Positions 53,301 through 58,090 of a DNA stretch of 64,000 bases are shown here, piece after piece. The stretch covers positions 9,025 through 73,024 of the forward strand of contig WBMZ01011700.1 of assembly GCA_013400975.1 (NCBI GenBank), given 5' to 3'. The translations under genes were made by a program, and so were the position numbers. Each line of letters opens with the position of its first letter. The stretch's first letter is position 1. Below the pieces are notes generated by a model. It had not been told where the DNA came from, made no database searches, and worked only from the letters and a program-made list of their open reading frames with translations. This stretch comes from Atrichornis clamosus. Lineage: Eukaryota; Chordata; Aves; Passeriformes; Menuridae.

Positions 53301-56300
53301 ACGGTGCGTAACTGTTTCTGCTCCTTCATGTTCTGTTCTGAAACTTGATAGAGTGAAAGGCCTATTTCTTTCAGGAGTGAAGGAATGAGTTAAATGGGAG
53401 TTAGAGTTATGCAAGGAAAAAAACCCACACTGTAAAAACCAGAATGGGCTGCAACATCTCTAAAGTGAGCTGGGAGATCACAAGGGACCACATGTAGAAG
53501 GCACAGGCTTTAAAATTTGATCTGCTGGTAACTTGAGAGCACATAAGGGCTTTCACCTAAGGTGAAAGAATGTGATTTGGCTGCCTATATTCGAGCTGTG
53601 TAACTGAAGCTGTAGCTGAACATGGATGAGGCACTTCTGGATGGGGGCTTACTCAGCCTTTGGCACCTCTGAGGGGTTGGGCACCTGTTTGTCTGAAAGA
53701 CCAGACAAGGCCCTTCCTCGTTTCTTCTTTTCACTTGTGATTTTTTTTTCACGAAGTGTTTTTTATATGATCAGAAGGAGGAGAAGTTTTGAGCTTTCTT
53801 GACTTTCCAGTACAGCTGAAGTGTGCCTGCCTCCACCCCACAAGGCCTGGTGAGCGCTGAGCACAGACACTGACGCTCTCTTTCTGTTCACAGCATGCGC
53901 TGCCAGTCCATTCTGCACATGGCAATGTTTGGTTACAAAAAAGACACTGCAATGAGGTATTCCAGGCTCCTGAATGACCACTTCAAGGTAGGGCACGGGT
54001 ATCCCTAAGCTGCCAGCTGAATGGCTGTGTTGCTTACTGATGTCAGCTGAACAGCCCAAGACTAACTAGACTTTTATTCCTTGCTGCAGAGTAATTTCAG
54101 AGTAATACAAGCACCTTCTCCAGGTGTTGCAAGGTAAGATTTAAAAACTCGTACATTGTCATGTGTCTGTGTTTTAATGACAATGAGTAAGAAAGAGTTT
54201 TCTGTGTGCTGTGGTCCTTCCGTTTGGCAGACAGCTACCAGGCTGTCTTTCAAGTTCTGTGGCTGAGAGAAGGTTGTTTGGACTTTAGTGGTGCTGATCC
54301 TGGTAACATTTTTTGGCCATCTTGCACAGTATAGTTGATTGGGAAGTAAATGGTCTCTTGAGAGCAGTGGTGGAAGCCCTGTCACACCAGTGACTAAAAT
54401 TAGGTTGTTCAAGTGGTGGGGGTGAAGCGATGAGATGAGCCAGGCTGTGTCTGGAAGGCGGCCGGCTGACCACATTTAGCTCCCCTACGTCTATAAATAA
54501 GTGTGTGTAGGCTGACCTGGCTGCTCCGAGTAGCTGCCAGAAGCTCCAGCCCCCATAGGAGGGGAGCTTCAGTGTGCCTGAAATGGAAGGCATTAGGGAA
54601 AAACACTTGGATAACCAGTGAAGACCTTCACCAGTAGGTGTGCATTTTGGAAGGTGGATGGGGCTGGCCCTTTCTGATGTCTGGTCCCATATTTTCTCTG
54701 GTTGAGCAGAGTCCTTCTGAATCACTTCCAAAACCTTGGCCTGGCCCTCAAAGGACAATTGGTCGTTTTACAGCTGAACACATCTCACTTTTCAATAGTC
54801 CACTCCATGCTGCAGGTCCGGATGACACGGGATAGCTCCTTAGTTAGCCTTGTAGAAAGATGTTCAGCTTTGAAGTTGAATGTTCATGATGGTGTTTCTT
54901 TTCTGCTGCAGAAGCACAGGCTTGCCTTCTCCTCTTTCTCCAATACCCTCTCCTGCTGGCTCTGTGAGTTCTCAGCCAGGATCAAATGATAGCAATGGCA
55001 TTGGCCACAATGGCTTTGGCAACAGCACTGGCTCTACAGTCACTGTCTCCTGTCATATCTCGAGTGTCACGTCTTCCTATGTCAACATCACTTCCTATAT
55101 CCTCCATGCATATGAAATTTGGGAAAAGGCTGATGCACTGGCCAGAAGGAATAAGGGTAAGTTGTTGTCCTTTGTCTTTTCTGTCTCATGTGTCGTGGTT
55201 GTGTGTGTGTACTTACTTCAATCCTTACAGTGCAGCAAGCACCATGTCTAAAGATCAAAGCATTAAACATGTTGAAATAGCCAGGGCGTATTGGCAGAGA
55301 TACTTGATGGTGATATATTGATGAGCGTTCCCATTAAAAGGTTGTCTTGGCATCCTCAAATGTCTAAGAGCTAAGGGATGAGGGTATCCAATGCAGGAAA
55401 CCAGCCAACTTGTTTCATAGTAGCACCAAGAAGCATAACAGTTTTGGTTTTTCTGTCTTTTCTTTTGGGGCACTGAGCTTTTCTGAACTGGTTCACTTTG
55501 TTTAAAAACATTGTTTTGGCTTGCAGCCTTGTGTTTTAGTTTTTGTCAAACTTCCAGATGGTTTTGTCTTGAAAATGATGAAGCTGACTTTCCTGCCTAA
55601 CAGAGAAGCTGAGCAGCACTTGAATTTGAGTCCTTGCTGGGCACGTGCCCAGTATTTGCTAGTAACAATTCCTAGAATTGTTGCAACTTTTAAAAAAATT
55701 TTACAGTTTTGTTGTTAAAAATGTCGTGTTGTCCCGTGGTGCAAGCAGTGGTGAATACGCAAAAGCCGCAGGATGGGTGCAGTCCAGCCCGTAACCTGCC
55801 ATTCCACGTGGCCTCTGCACTGTCATTTTTCATAAAACACAAAGTTTTGTGAGCCACTGTGGGTGAAGAGATGCATTGGCATGACCTGCTGGCAAATGTG
55901 CAAAAGAAAATAAGCACAGGGTGCTGGCTGAATTGTTGGAAGGCTGTAAAAATCCTCACGCTAATGAGGCAGTTGCTGGAATTCAAAAGGCTTTGCCAGT
56001 CACCTTTGAATAAAGTAACTGGTCATTGGCTGTCCTCTGAGCAAATCTGTGCTTGCAGCAGCAGTTCATGGGTAGTATTTTTGATTCTAGCCTCAAAAGG
56101 CTGGTAAAAGACTGTCACAGGGAAGCAGTGGGTGCTGCTCATTAGCCAAAGGAACGAATCAAGAAGGAAAATGCGTGGGAGGGCAGCCTGAGCACAACCT
56201 TGCATCAGTCAAGCCTAAAGCCAATACCTGCTCTGTGTGGCTGGTTCCAATGGAGGGGAATGATGTCTGGGGTAGTGAATACTCTCTAGGGAGTGGATCT

Positions 56301-57944
56301 GTGCAGGAAACCAGTAAATAGTGGTAGTTGTTGTCACTGTTCAGGACAGTGGAGGCATTTCAGAACTGGAACTTATTGATAATCAGTGTAATGTACGAAG
56401 CGATACAGAGGGTGAGAATATAAAATGAAGGAAAAGGCCACATCCTTGATTCTTTTATGTAATTCATGGGGCATAAGAAGAAGAAGAAGAAAGAGCAGCG
56501 TCCTTCAGCTATCAAGATCCATTTAACAGGAGAGTCCTACCTTAGTGGAAAGCACTTGTAAATGCTGAGCCACTTGTGCAGAGCTGAAGGGCTTTCTGGA
56601 GGGTCCACTAACAGGCCCCAAGCTCCTCACTGTAATACAGAGCAGTGCCATGGATCATGAGGCTGTAACAAGTTGTCTGCAGCCTCTGATCTCCTCCAGC
56701 AAGGACAGGCTGAGGTTGCAGGCATGGATGTGAAGTTTCACATGGTGCTGTGGTCACAGGTCAGATTATCTCCTGTTTGCTCAGACAGGGGCTTTGGACT
56801 CCATGTCTCTGCTTCCAACTCTTCTGTTCCCCATGGAGTGCATTGATTTTTTAAACAAAAGCAGGAAAATCAGAGGAGATATGTATTCTTTGCTTCTACA
56901 TTGGCAAGTATTAGAAAGAAAGCATTGTGCACTCTGCTTGCACAGCCAAGCAGAAATTTTCCACCTCCAGCTTCAATCTCTGTGTCAGAAAGGAGAGCTG
57001 AGAATGGCCAGTTTCTGAAAAGGTATTTAGCAACATGATCGAGTCTGGAGAGACTGAGGGACTGGGACAAGCCCACGTCACTGGAAGGCAGGACTTGCAG
57101 GAATGTCTTGGAAAGGTGACTGTAAAGGAGTAGGTGTGAGAATATTCCACAGCTCGTGGTCACCTGCATAGATGATTGCCAGCACAGAGCAGGGCTCGCA
57201 GCCCCTCACAGCAGGTCCAGATCTGCTGCAAGAGCCACCTCCTGCCACCTCCTGTGTGGGAGGAGGAGCGGGATGCCTGGAGTTGGTGCAGGACAGGAGA
57301 ACTGTGAGATCTGCCTGACATACTCAGCTGTGAGCAGTCCAGATCAGAGCTGTCTAGTCTGGCAAGCTACACAAGTTGTTAAGCCTGTTCAGTGGAGAAA
57401 TCCTGATGACTCCACGGCTTGAGGATGGATGAAAGGAAGGGACCACAGCTGTGTGTGCTTCTGGGTGTTGCTCAGGAAGACACTCAAAATTCGGTCTGTT
57501 TAGAATTTGGGGGAAGCTTGAAGCAGGGACTGCGGTGTGAACACGCAAGCTTTTGCCCACCTACCATGGAGTCTCGGTGTCCTTTAAAGTCAGGACATGG
57601 AGCAGTGTGTGTGTGTGTTTGTAAGTGTGTGTTCCTCTCCTGCCCTGCCTGCCGTACTTGTCACCCTTCCCAGCCTGTGACACTGCTGAGCTGTCTGCAC
57701 TGGCACTGTTTAACAGCGCTGACCAGCTGACCATGTGCTGCAGCTGTTGCTCCTTGCCTGTCAGACGTGCCTGGTGCGTGAAACCAACCAAACGTTTTCT
57801 CTCTCCCTCCCTTTTTTTCCAGAGTTTTTTGCTGAACTCAGCAGGGCAACGTGTGCTCTGGCACTGACCAGTAGCCTGACAGACCTCGTACACTACATCA
57901 GACAGGGATTACAGTGGCTGAGACTGGAAGCAAATATGCCTTAA
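14961..57944 (+). CDS. AFF1: AFF1 (AF4/FMR2 family member 1) gene, 20 coding exons, 5' incomplete
   Basis: This is the whole AFF1 coding part visible here; the exons are listed separately below. Joining them gives 3679 nt: one base finishing a split serine codon, then 1225 codons and TAA. Residues below are counted from the first whole codon (Leu1). Seen in order: N-terminal homology region (1-60), SIAH degron PTAYVRP (288-294), ALF core (374-417), DLQLS (452-456), Ser/Asp/Glu-rich tract (479-530), NKW (537-539), AF9/ENL-binding strand (769-782), basic linker (about 805-860) and C-terminal homology domain (about 960-1225). In the AFF family this protein is the disordered nuclear scaffold of the super elongation complex, holding P-TEFb, ELL and AF9/ENL. 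AFF1 is preferred over AFF4 because of [17 protein letters not shown] and [10 protein letters not shown]. The first methionine is outside the exons found. Human AFF1 is about 1210 aa, so length and architecture are normal. Confidence 0.97.
15082..15581 (+). other. AFF1: AFF1 intron 1 (between exons 1 and 2)
   Basis: A 500-bp intron from GTAATAG to TTCTGTTGCAG. Nothing else is recognisable in it. Confidence 0.9.
15582..16580 (+). CDS. AFF1: AFF1 coding exon 2: large exon with P-TEFb-binding end, SIAH degron and duplicated module
   Basis: This is 999 bp (333 codons, residues 41-373), phase 0 at both ends, with acceptor TTCTGTTGCAG and donor GTGAGT. It opens [20 protein letters not shown], the strongly conserved second half of the P-TEFb-contact region. 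A long, poorly conserved, Ser/Pro/Arg/His-rich disordered part follows. The PSQTFPPSL block (about residue 270) leads into PTAYVRP (16323-16343), which matches the PxAxVxP degron through which SIAH ubiquitin ligases target AFF proteins for degradation. The last 53 codons hold two copies of a Lys/Glu-rich module (see the repeat entry) where human AFF1 has one. The frame stays open 129 nt past the donor, so the open frame alone overstates the exon; the GTGAGT site and the join to exon 3 decide its end. Confidence 0.97.
16422..16580 (+). repeat. AFF1: 84-bp (28-residue) in-frame tandem duplication in exon 2
   Basis: Unit 1 is 16422-16505 and unit 2 is 16506-16580, cut three codons short by the exon end. 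Both carry DLKAKxKxELSKLExPSEP, with a period of exactly 84 nt judged from the GATTTGAAGGCAAAAG block (16434 and 16518). The copies differ at several positions, mostly singly, so the duplication is not brand new. Human AFF1 has one equivalent (DLKVPAKAKLTKLKMPSQS). The module sits immediately before the ALF core. Confidence 0.93.
25099..25123. repeat. (TGA)n(TAA)n trinucleotide run
   Basis: A compound trinucleotide microsatellite in intron 2. It produces runs of Ile, Tyr or His in minus-strand frames, which are not genes. Confidence 0.8.
27254..27281. repeat. 14-bp tandem direct repeat
   Basis: ATTTGTAGTCTACA is present twice without spacer, at 27254-27267 and 27268-27281. The core TGTAG.CTACA is nearly palindromic. 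No function is known. Confidence 0.75.
28860..29110. other. GC-rich, CpG-containing intronic patch
   Basis: This stretch, especially 28970-29110, is visibly richer in G+C and CpG than the rest of intron 2. It could be a small CpG island or internal promoter, or merely a composition fluctuation. No TATA box, start codon in AFF1 frame or adjoining donor ties it to the gene. Confidence 0.3.
35338..35382 (+). CDS. AFF1: AFF1 coding exon 3: 45-bp exon, start of ALF core
   Basis: The acceptor is TTCTTATTACAG and the donor GTAGGT. Its 15 codons read [15 protein letters not shown], against QTYSNEVHCVEEILK in human AFF1. Both ends are phase 0, so skipping it would keep the frame. The EEIL.EMT..WPPPLTA block it begins is the signature of the AF4/LAF4/FMR2 (ALF) homology region. 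Confidence 0.95.
35383..36426 (+). other. AFF1: AFF1 intron 3
   Basis: About 1.0 kb, from GTAGGT to CTCTTTCCAG. Nothing is recognisable inside; the 87-codon frame at 35618 has no family features. Confidence 0.85.
36427..36513 (+). CDS. AFF1: AFF1 coding exon 4: ALF core
   Basis: Its 29 codons (residues 389-417) begin [16 protein letters not shown] and end [10 protein letters not shown]. They are nearly identical to the human block, which is the best conserved stretch of the family. The acceptor is CTCTTTCCAG, the donor GTAAAA, and the exon is phase 0 on both sides. Confidence 0.97.
36514..37102 (+). other. AFF1: AFF1 intron 4
   Basis: A 589-bp AT-rich intron ending in TTTCTTTCTAG. Nothing else is visible in it. 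Confidence 0.85.
37103..37139 (+). CDS. AFF1: AFF1 coding exon 5: 37-bp microexon
   Basis: The acceptor is TTTCTTTCTAG and the donor GTAAGT at 37140. It encodes [12 protein letters not shown] and the first base of a lysine codon finished by exon 6. The human counterpart (DSQHVSSVTQNQ) has the same length, although the residues are little conserved. It is accepted because its size, phase and splice sites fit the neighbours exactly. Confidence 0.9.
37140..37508 (+). other. AFF1: AFF1 intron 5
   Basis: A 369-bp intron (GTAAGT to ATTTCCAG) with no other content seen. Confidence 0.85.
37509..37560 (+). CDS. AFF1: AFF1 coding exon 6: 52-bp exon
   Basis: The acceptor is TTGATTTCCAG and the donor GTAAGT at 37561. 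It reads (K)[16 protein letters not shown], then two bases of a serine codon. Human has KQYDTSSKTHSNSQQGTSS at this point, so the KQY start is conserved and the rest is a variable linker, a little shorter here. Confidence 0.9.
37735..37827 (-). mobile_element. CR1 LINE 3'-end fragment (inverted)
   Basis: GGAATCATAGAATGGTTTAG and the following GGTTGGAAAAGACCTTTAAG resemble the reverse complement of the CR1 3' end, the commonest dispersed repeat of birds. Similarity continues through CCAACCCTTAACCTAAC and AAGTCCACTAAAGC to about 37827, then fades. It is short, diverged and non-coding, a typical dead 5'-truncated copy. Confidence 0.88.
38299..38327. repeat. (GT)n(AT)n microsatellite
   Basis: About ten GT units run straight into AT units. 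It is a compound dinucleotide repeat in intron 6 and probably length-polymorphic. Confidence 0.9.
39132..39173. repeat. 21-bp exact tandem duplication
   Basis: The unit beginning AGTCCCTTTAATGG and ending TTTAGTC occurs at 39132-39152 and again at 39153-39173, without visible differences. This is a local slippage duplication in intron 6. Confidence 0.92.
40246..40323 (+). mobile_element. CR1 LINE 3'-end fragment
   Basis: CAGGGGGTTGGAACTAAATG, then ATCTCTAAGGTCCCTTCC and CACTCTATGATT, follow the 3' end of bird CR1 in sense orientation. The copy is 5'-truncated and non-coding. Confidence 0.9.
42046..42100 (+). CDS. AFF1: AFF1 coding exon 7: DLQLS motif exon
   Basis: The acceptor is TTGTCTTTCAG. 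The first base completes the serine codon from exon 6, then [18 protein letters not shown]. Human has [23 protein letters not shown] followed by acidic serines is the DLXLS element at the head of the AF4 transactivation (pSER) region, reported to recruit transcription co-factors. The donor, GTTGGT, is a poor match to GTRAGT, but reading on reaches a stop within nine codons and this choice alone joins exon 8 in frame. Confidence 0.9.
42230..42267 (+). CDS. AFF1: AFF1 coding exon 8: 38-bp microexon
   Basis: The acceptor is GAACTAAACAG and the donor GTACAG. It reads [12 protein letters not shown] plus AG of a serine codon; human has TPEKPPSSSAPPSAP here. The intron before it is only 129 bp (42101-42229). 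The pyrimidine tract TTCCTTCCCCTCTCCTCTTTG lies upstream of a purine-rich final stretch. Confidence 0.88.
42268..43698 (+). other. AFF1: AFF1 intron 8
   Basis: About 1.4 kb, from GTACAG to GGCCTTGCAG. No genes or repeats were recognised in it. Confidence 0.85.
43699..43855 (+). CDS. AFF1: AFF1 coding exon 9: serine/acidic transactivation tract
   Basis: The acceptor is GTGGCCTTGCAG and the donor GTGAAT. The first T completes a serine codon; 52 codons follow (residues 479-530), including [19 protein letters not shown] and ending RAPAPE. The phosphorylatable Ser/Asp/Glu run is the heart of the pSER domain, shared by all AFF proteins. A second AG ten bases downstream (43707-43708) could serve as acceptor but would shift the frame, so the first is chosen. 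Confidence 0.95.
43856..45158 (+). other. AFF1: AFF1 intron 9
   Basis: About 1.3 kb, from GTGAAT to TTGTCTGCAG. The frame stays open into the intron from exon 9 and again before exon 10, but the sequence between has no AFF similarity. Confidence 0.85.
45159..46037 (+). CDS. AFF1: AFF1 coding exon 10: NKW motif, basic linker and AF9/ENL-binding strand
   Basis: This is 879 bp (293 codons, residues 531-823), phase 0 on both ends, with acceptor TTGTCTGCAG and donor GTGAGA. It begins [29 protein letters not shown] is the NKW element of the pSER region and nearly invariant in the family. A Lys/Pro/Ser-rich disordered part follows. LLSPVRDPP and then [14 protein letters not shown] (45873-45914) align with LMVKITLDLLSRIP in human AFF1, the strand that folds with the AHD domain of AF9/ENL to join the super elongation complex. 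The exon ends in [15 protein letters not shown], part of a likely nuclear localisation signal continued in exon 11. The 221-codon antisense frame (45135-45800) is a by-product of its GC-rich, stop-poor composition. Confidence 0.96.
47095..47325 (+). mobile_element. CR1 LINE ORF2 (reverse transcriptase 3' part) fragment
   Basis: The + strand frame here reads [19 protein letters not shown] and HLWGPQ. This matches the conserved CR1 ORF2 stretch of the type [20 protein letters not shown], preceded by the usual D-V-VDEKL and QQCVLAPQK. It is a relic with no full-length reading frame. CR1 copies normally lose their 5' end and keep the 3' end. This one instead stops abruptly, within a base or two, where the duplicated segment begins at 47327. 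Confidence 0.9.
47327..48017 (+). repeat. 345-bp exact duplication separated by one N (probable assembly artefact)
   Basis: Bases 47327-47671 are repeated at 47673-48017 with no difference that I can see, offset 346, with the ambiguous base N at 47672 between them. The second copy runs directly into the pyrimidine tract and acceptor of exon 11, so it is the one in true context. The first copy stops in the T run before the acceptor. Confidence 0.95.
48031..48128 (+). CDS. AFF1: AFF1 coding exon 11: Lys/Glu-rich linker
   Basis: The acceptor is TTCCTGTTAG and the donor GTGAGT at 48129. Its 32 codons read [20 protein letters not shown] and continue to SKL, plus two bases of a lysine codon. Human has ERDCDNKKIRLEKEIKSQS here. 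Together with KRK at the end of exon 10 it makes a strongly basic stretch, probably the nuclear localisation signal. Confidence 0.94.
48129..49975 (+). other. AFF1: AFF1 intron 11
   Basis: About 1.8 kb, from GTGAGT to CCATCTCCAG. Overlapping short open frames at 48769-49263 show no family resemblance. No repeats were recognised. Confidence 0.85.
49976..50216 (+). CDS. AFF1: AFF1 coding exon 12: Lys/Ser/Pro linker
   Basis: The acceptor is CCCATCTCCAG and the donor GTAGGT. The first A completes a lysine codon, then 80 codons (residues 857-936). These include [22 protein letters not shown] and [20 protein letters not shown], against KKEMLPPPPVSS, LKRSRREAD and STKSNHKDSSIPKQRRVEGK in human. It is disordered and basic, and may contribute to nuclear targeting. 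Confidence 0.95.
50217..51235 (+). other. AFF1: AFF1 intron 12
   Basis: About 1.0 kb (GTAGGT to CTTTTTCAG) with nothing further recognised. Confidence 0.85.
51236..51327 (+). CDS. AFF1: AFF1 coding exon 13: [10 protein letters not shown] block
   Basis: The acceptor is GCTTTTTCAG and the donor GTGAGT at 51328. It reads [20 protein letters not shown] followed by [10 protein letters not shown] and two bases of a lysine codon. Human has [34 protein letters not shown] marks the entry into the C-terminal homology domain. Confidence 0.96.
51328..51952 (+). other. AFF1: AFF1 intron 13
   Basis: A 625-bp intron (GTGAGT to CCCAATTCAG). An 11-bp tandem pair (CAAAGGTTTAC, about 51520-51541) is the only structure seen. 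Confidence 0.85.
51953..52016 (+). CDS. AFF1: AFF1 coding exon 14: first helix of C-terminal homology domain
   Basis: The acceptor is CCCCAATTCAG and the donor GTAGGT. The first G completes a lysine codon, then [20 protein letters not shown] and Met. Human has QQADLHMREAKKMKQKAELM; the A..LKHKAD spacing is kept and also resembles AFF4 (EAKKLKHNADA). This opens the helical domain by which AFF1 and AFF4 pair with each other. Confidence 0.95.
52017..52855 (+). other. AFF1: AFF1 intron 14
   Basis: An 839-bp intron (GTAGGT to GTTCCCAATAG). Open frames at 52273-52699 have no recognisable relatives. Confidence 0.85.
52856..52992 (+). CDS. AFF1: AFF1 coding exon 15: C-terminal homology domain
   Basis: The acceptor is TTCCCAATAG and the donor GTAAGT at 52993. 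Its 45 codons (989-1033) include [28 protein letters not shown] and [13 protein letters not shown], plus two bases of a lysine codon. Human has TDRVGKAFKYLEAVLSFIEC and SAYSVYSDTVDLIK. Helix-forming hydrophobic positions are kept; human C is Y in FIEY and human D is V in TIVLI. Confidence 0.96.
53232..53303 (+). CDS. AFF1: AFF1 coding exon 16: C-terminal homology domain
   Basis: The acceptor is TTTCCTTAG and the donor GTGCGT. A completes lysine, then [20 protein letters not shown] and AVL, plus CG of an arginine codon. Human has FIMSLKSFSDATAPTQEKIFAVLC, so the last residue is R (CGC) here where human has C. The intron before it is 239 bp (52993-53231). Confidence 0.94.
53304..53893 (+). other. 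AFF1: AFF1 intron 16
   Basis: A 590-bp intron (GTGCGT to CTGTTCACAG) with nothing further recognised. Confidence 0.85.
53894..53987 (+). CDS. AFF1: AFF1 coding exon 17: C-terminal homology domain
   Basis: The acceptor is TCTGTTCACAG and the donor GTAGGG. C completes arginine, then [20 protein letters not shown] and [11 protein letters not shown]. Human has MRCQSILNMAMFRCKKDIAIKYSRTLNKHFE. It is one of the best conserved helical pairs of the domain. Confidence 0.97.
54090..54133 (+). CDS. AFF1: AFF1 coding exon 18: 44-bp exon with QAPSP block
   Basis: The acceptor is CCTTGCTGCAG and the donor GTAAGA. It reads [14 protein letters not shown] plus AG of an arginine codon; human has SSSKVAQAPSPCIAS. 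It is separated from exon 17 by one of the shortest introns of the gene (53988-54089, 102 bp). QAPSP starts the flexible loop within the C-terminal domain. Confidence 0.94.
54134..54911 (+). other. AFF1: AFF1 intron 18
   Basis: A 778-bp intron (GTAAGA to TTCTGCTGCAG). The 157-codon and 133-codon minus-strand frames across it are not gene-like. Confidence 0.85.
54912..55156 (+). CDS. AFF1: AFF1 coding exon 19: Ser/Gly loop and final helices
   Basis: The acceptor is TTTCTGCTGCAG and the donor GTAAGT at 55157. A completes arginine, then 81 codons (1105-1185). These are [20 protein letters not shown], a Gly/Asn/Ser loop ([14 protein letters not shown]), then [20 protein letters not shown] and DALARRNK, with one base of a glutamate codon. 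Human has TGTPSPLSPMPSPASSVGSQ and MTSSYVTITSHVLTAFDLWE. The loop is variable in the family; the flanks are conserved. Confidence 0.97.
55157..57822 (+). other. AFF1: AFF1 intron 19 (2.7 kb)
   Basis: From GTAAGT to CCTTTTTTTCCAG. It holds a short (AAG)n run (56475-56491) and a GT-rich tract (about 57605-57632). No exon or mobile element was identified. Confidence 0.85.
56475..56491. repeat. (AAG)n trinucleotide run
   Basis: About five AAG/GAA units in intron 19. A simple sequence repeat. Confidence 0.75.
57823..57944 (+). CDS. AFF1: AFF1 last coding exon (20), with stop codon
   Basis: The acceptor is CTTTTTTTCCAG. AG completes glutamate, then [39 protein letters not shown] and TAA at 57942-57944. 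Human has EFFARLSTNVCTLALNSSLV and DLVHYTRQGFQQLQELTKTP. The LVHY.RQG block is the family C-terminus, so the end of the protein is secure. Confidence 0.97.
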
Positions 57945-58090
57945 CTGGGTTCTCCAGGTGGTGAAATACCTTGAAGTTTTTTTGCACTTTTGAAGCCTCA
58001 GAAACAGTTTAAATTTTTTTTTTAATTGTTCAGTACAAAGCACCTGCAAGGGAAAAATATTTTAAATAAAGTTGGAAATTATCTGGTTAC
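57945..58090 (+). other. AFF1: AFF1 proximal 3'UTR
   Basis: The sequence after the stop codon, through the first poly(A) signal and to the approximate cleavage zone. It is AT-rich with a long T run at 58013-58022. The 3' boundary is an estimate, 15-25 bases past the hexamer. Confidence 0.7.
58065..58070 (+). other. AFF1: AATAAA proximal poly(A) signal of AFF1
   Basis: A canonical hexamer 121 bases past the stop codon, followed by a GT/T-rich stretch (AACTGTGTTTTTCTAGGG, about 58106-58123) of the type that supports cleavage. It would give a very short 3'UTR. Confidence 0.7.

Noticed and set aside
14961..57944. Assignment to AFF4, AFF3 or AFF2 instead of AFF1
   Set aside because: AFF4 has MLGNYDEMKD and WQLDNWLNKV where this gene has [10 protein letters not shown] and [10 protein letters not shown], as in AFF1. 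The C-terminus and exon 2 blocks also follow AFF1.
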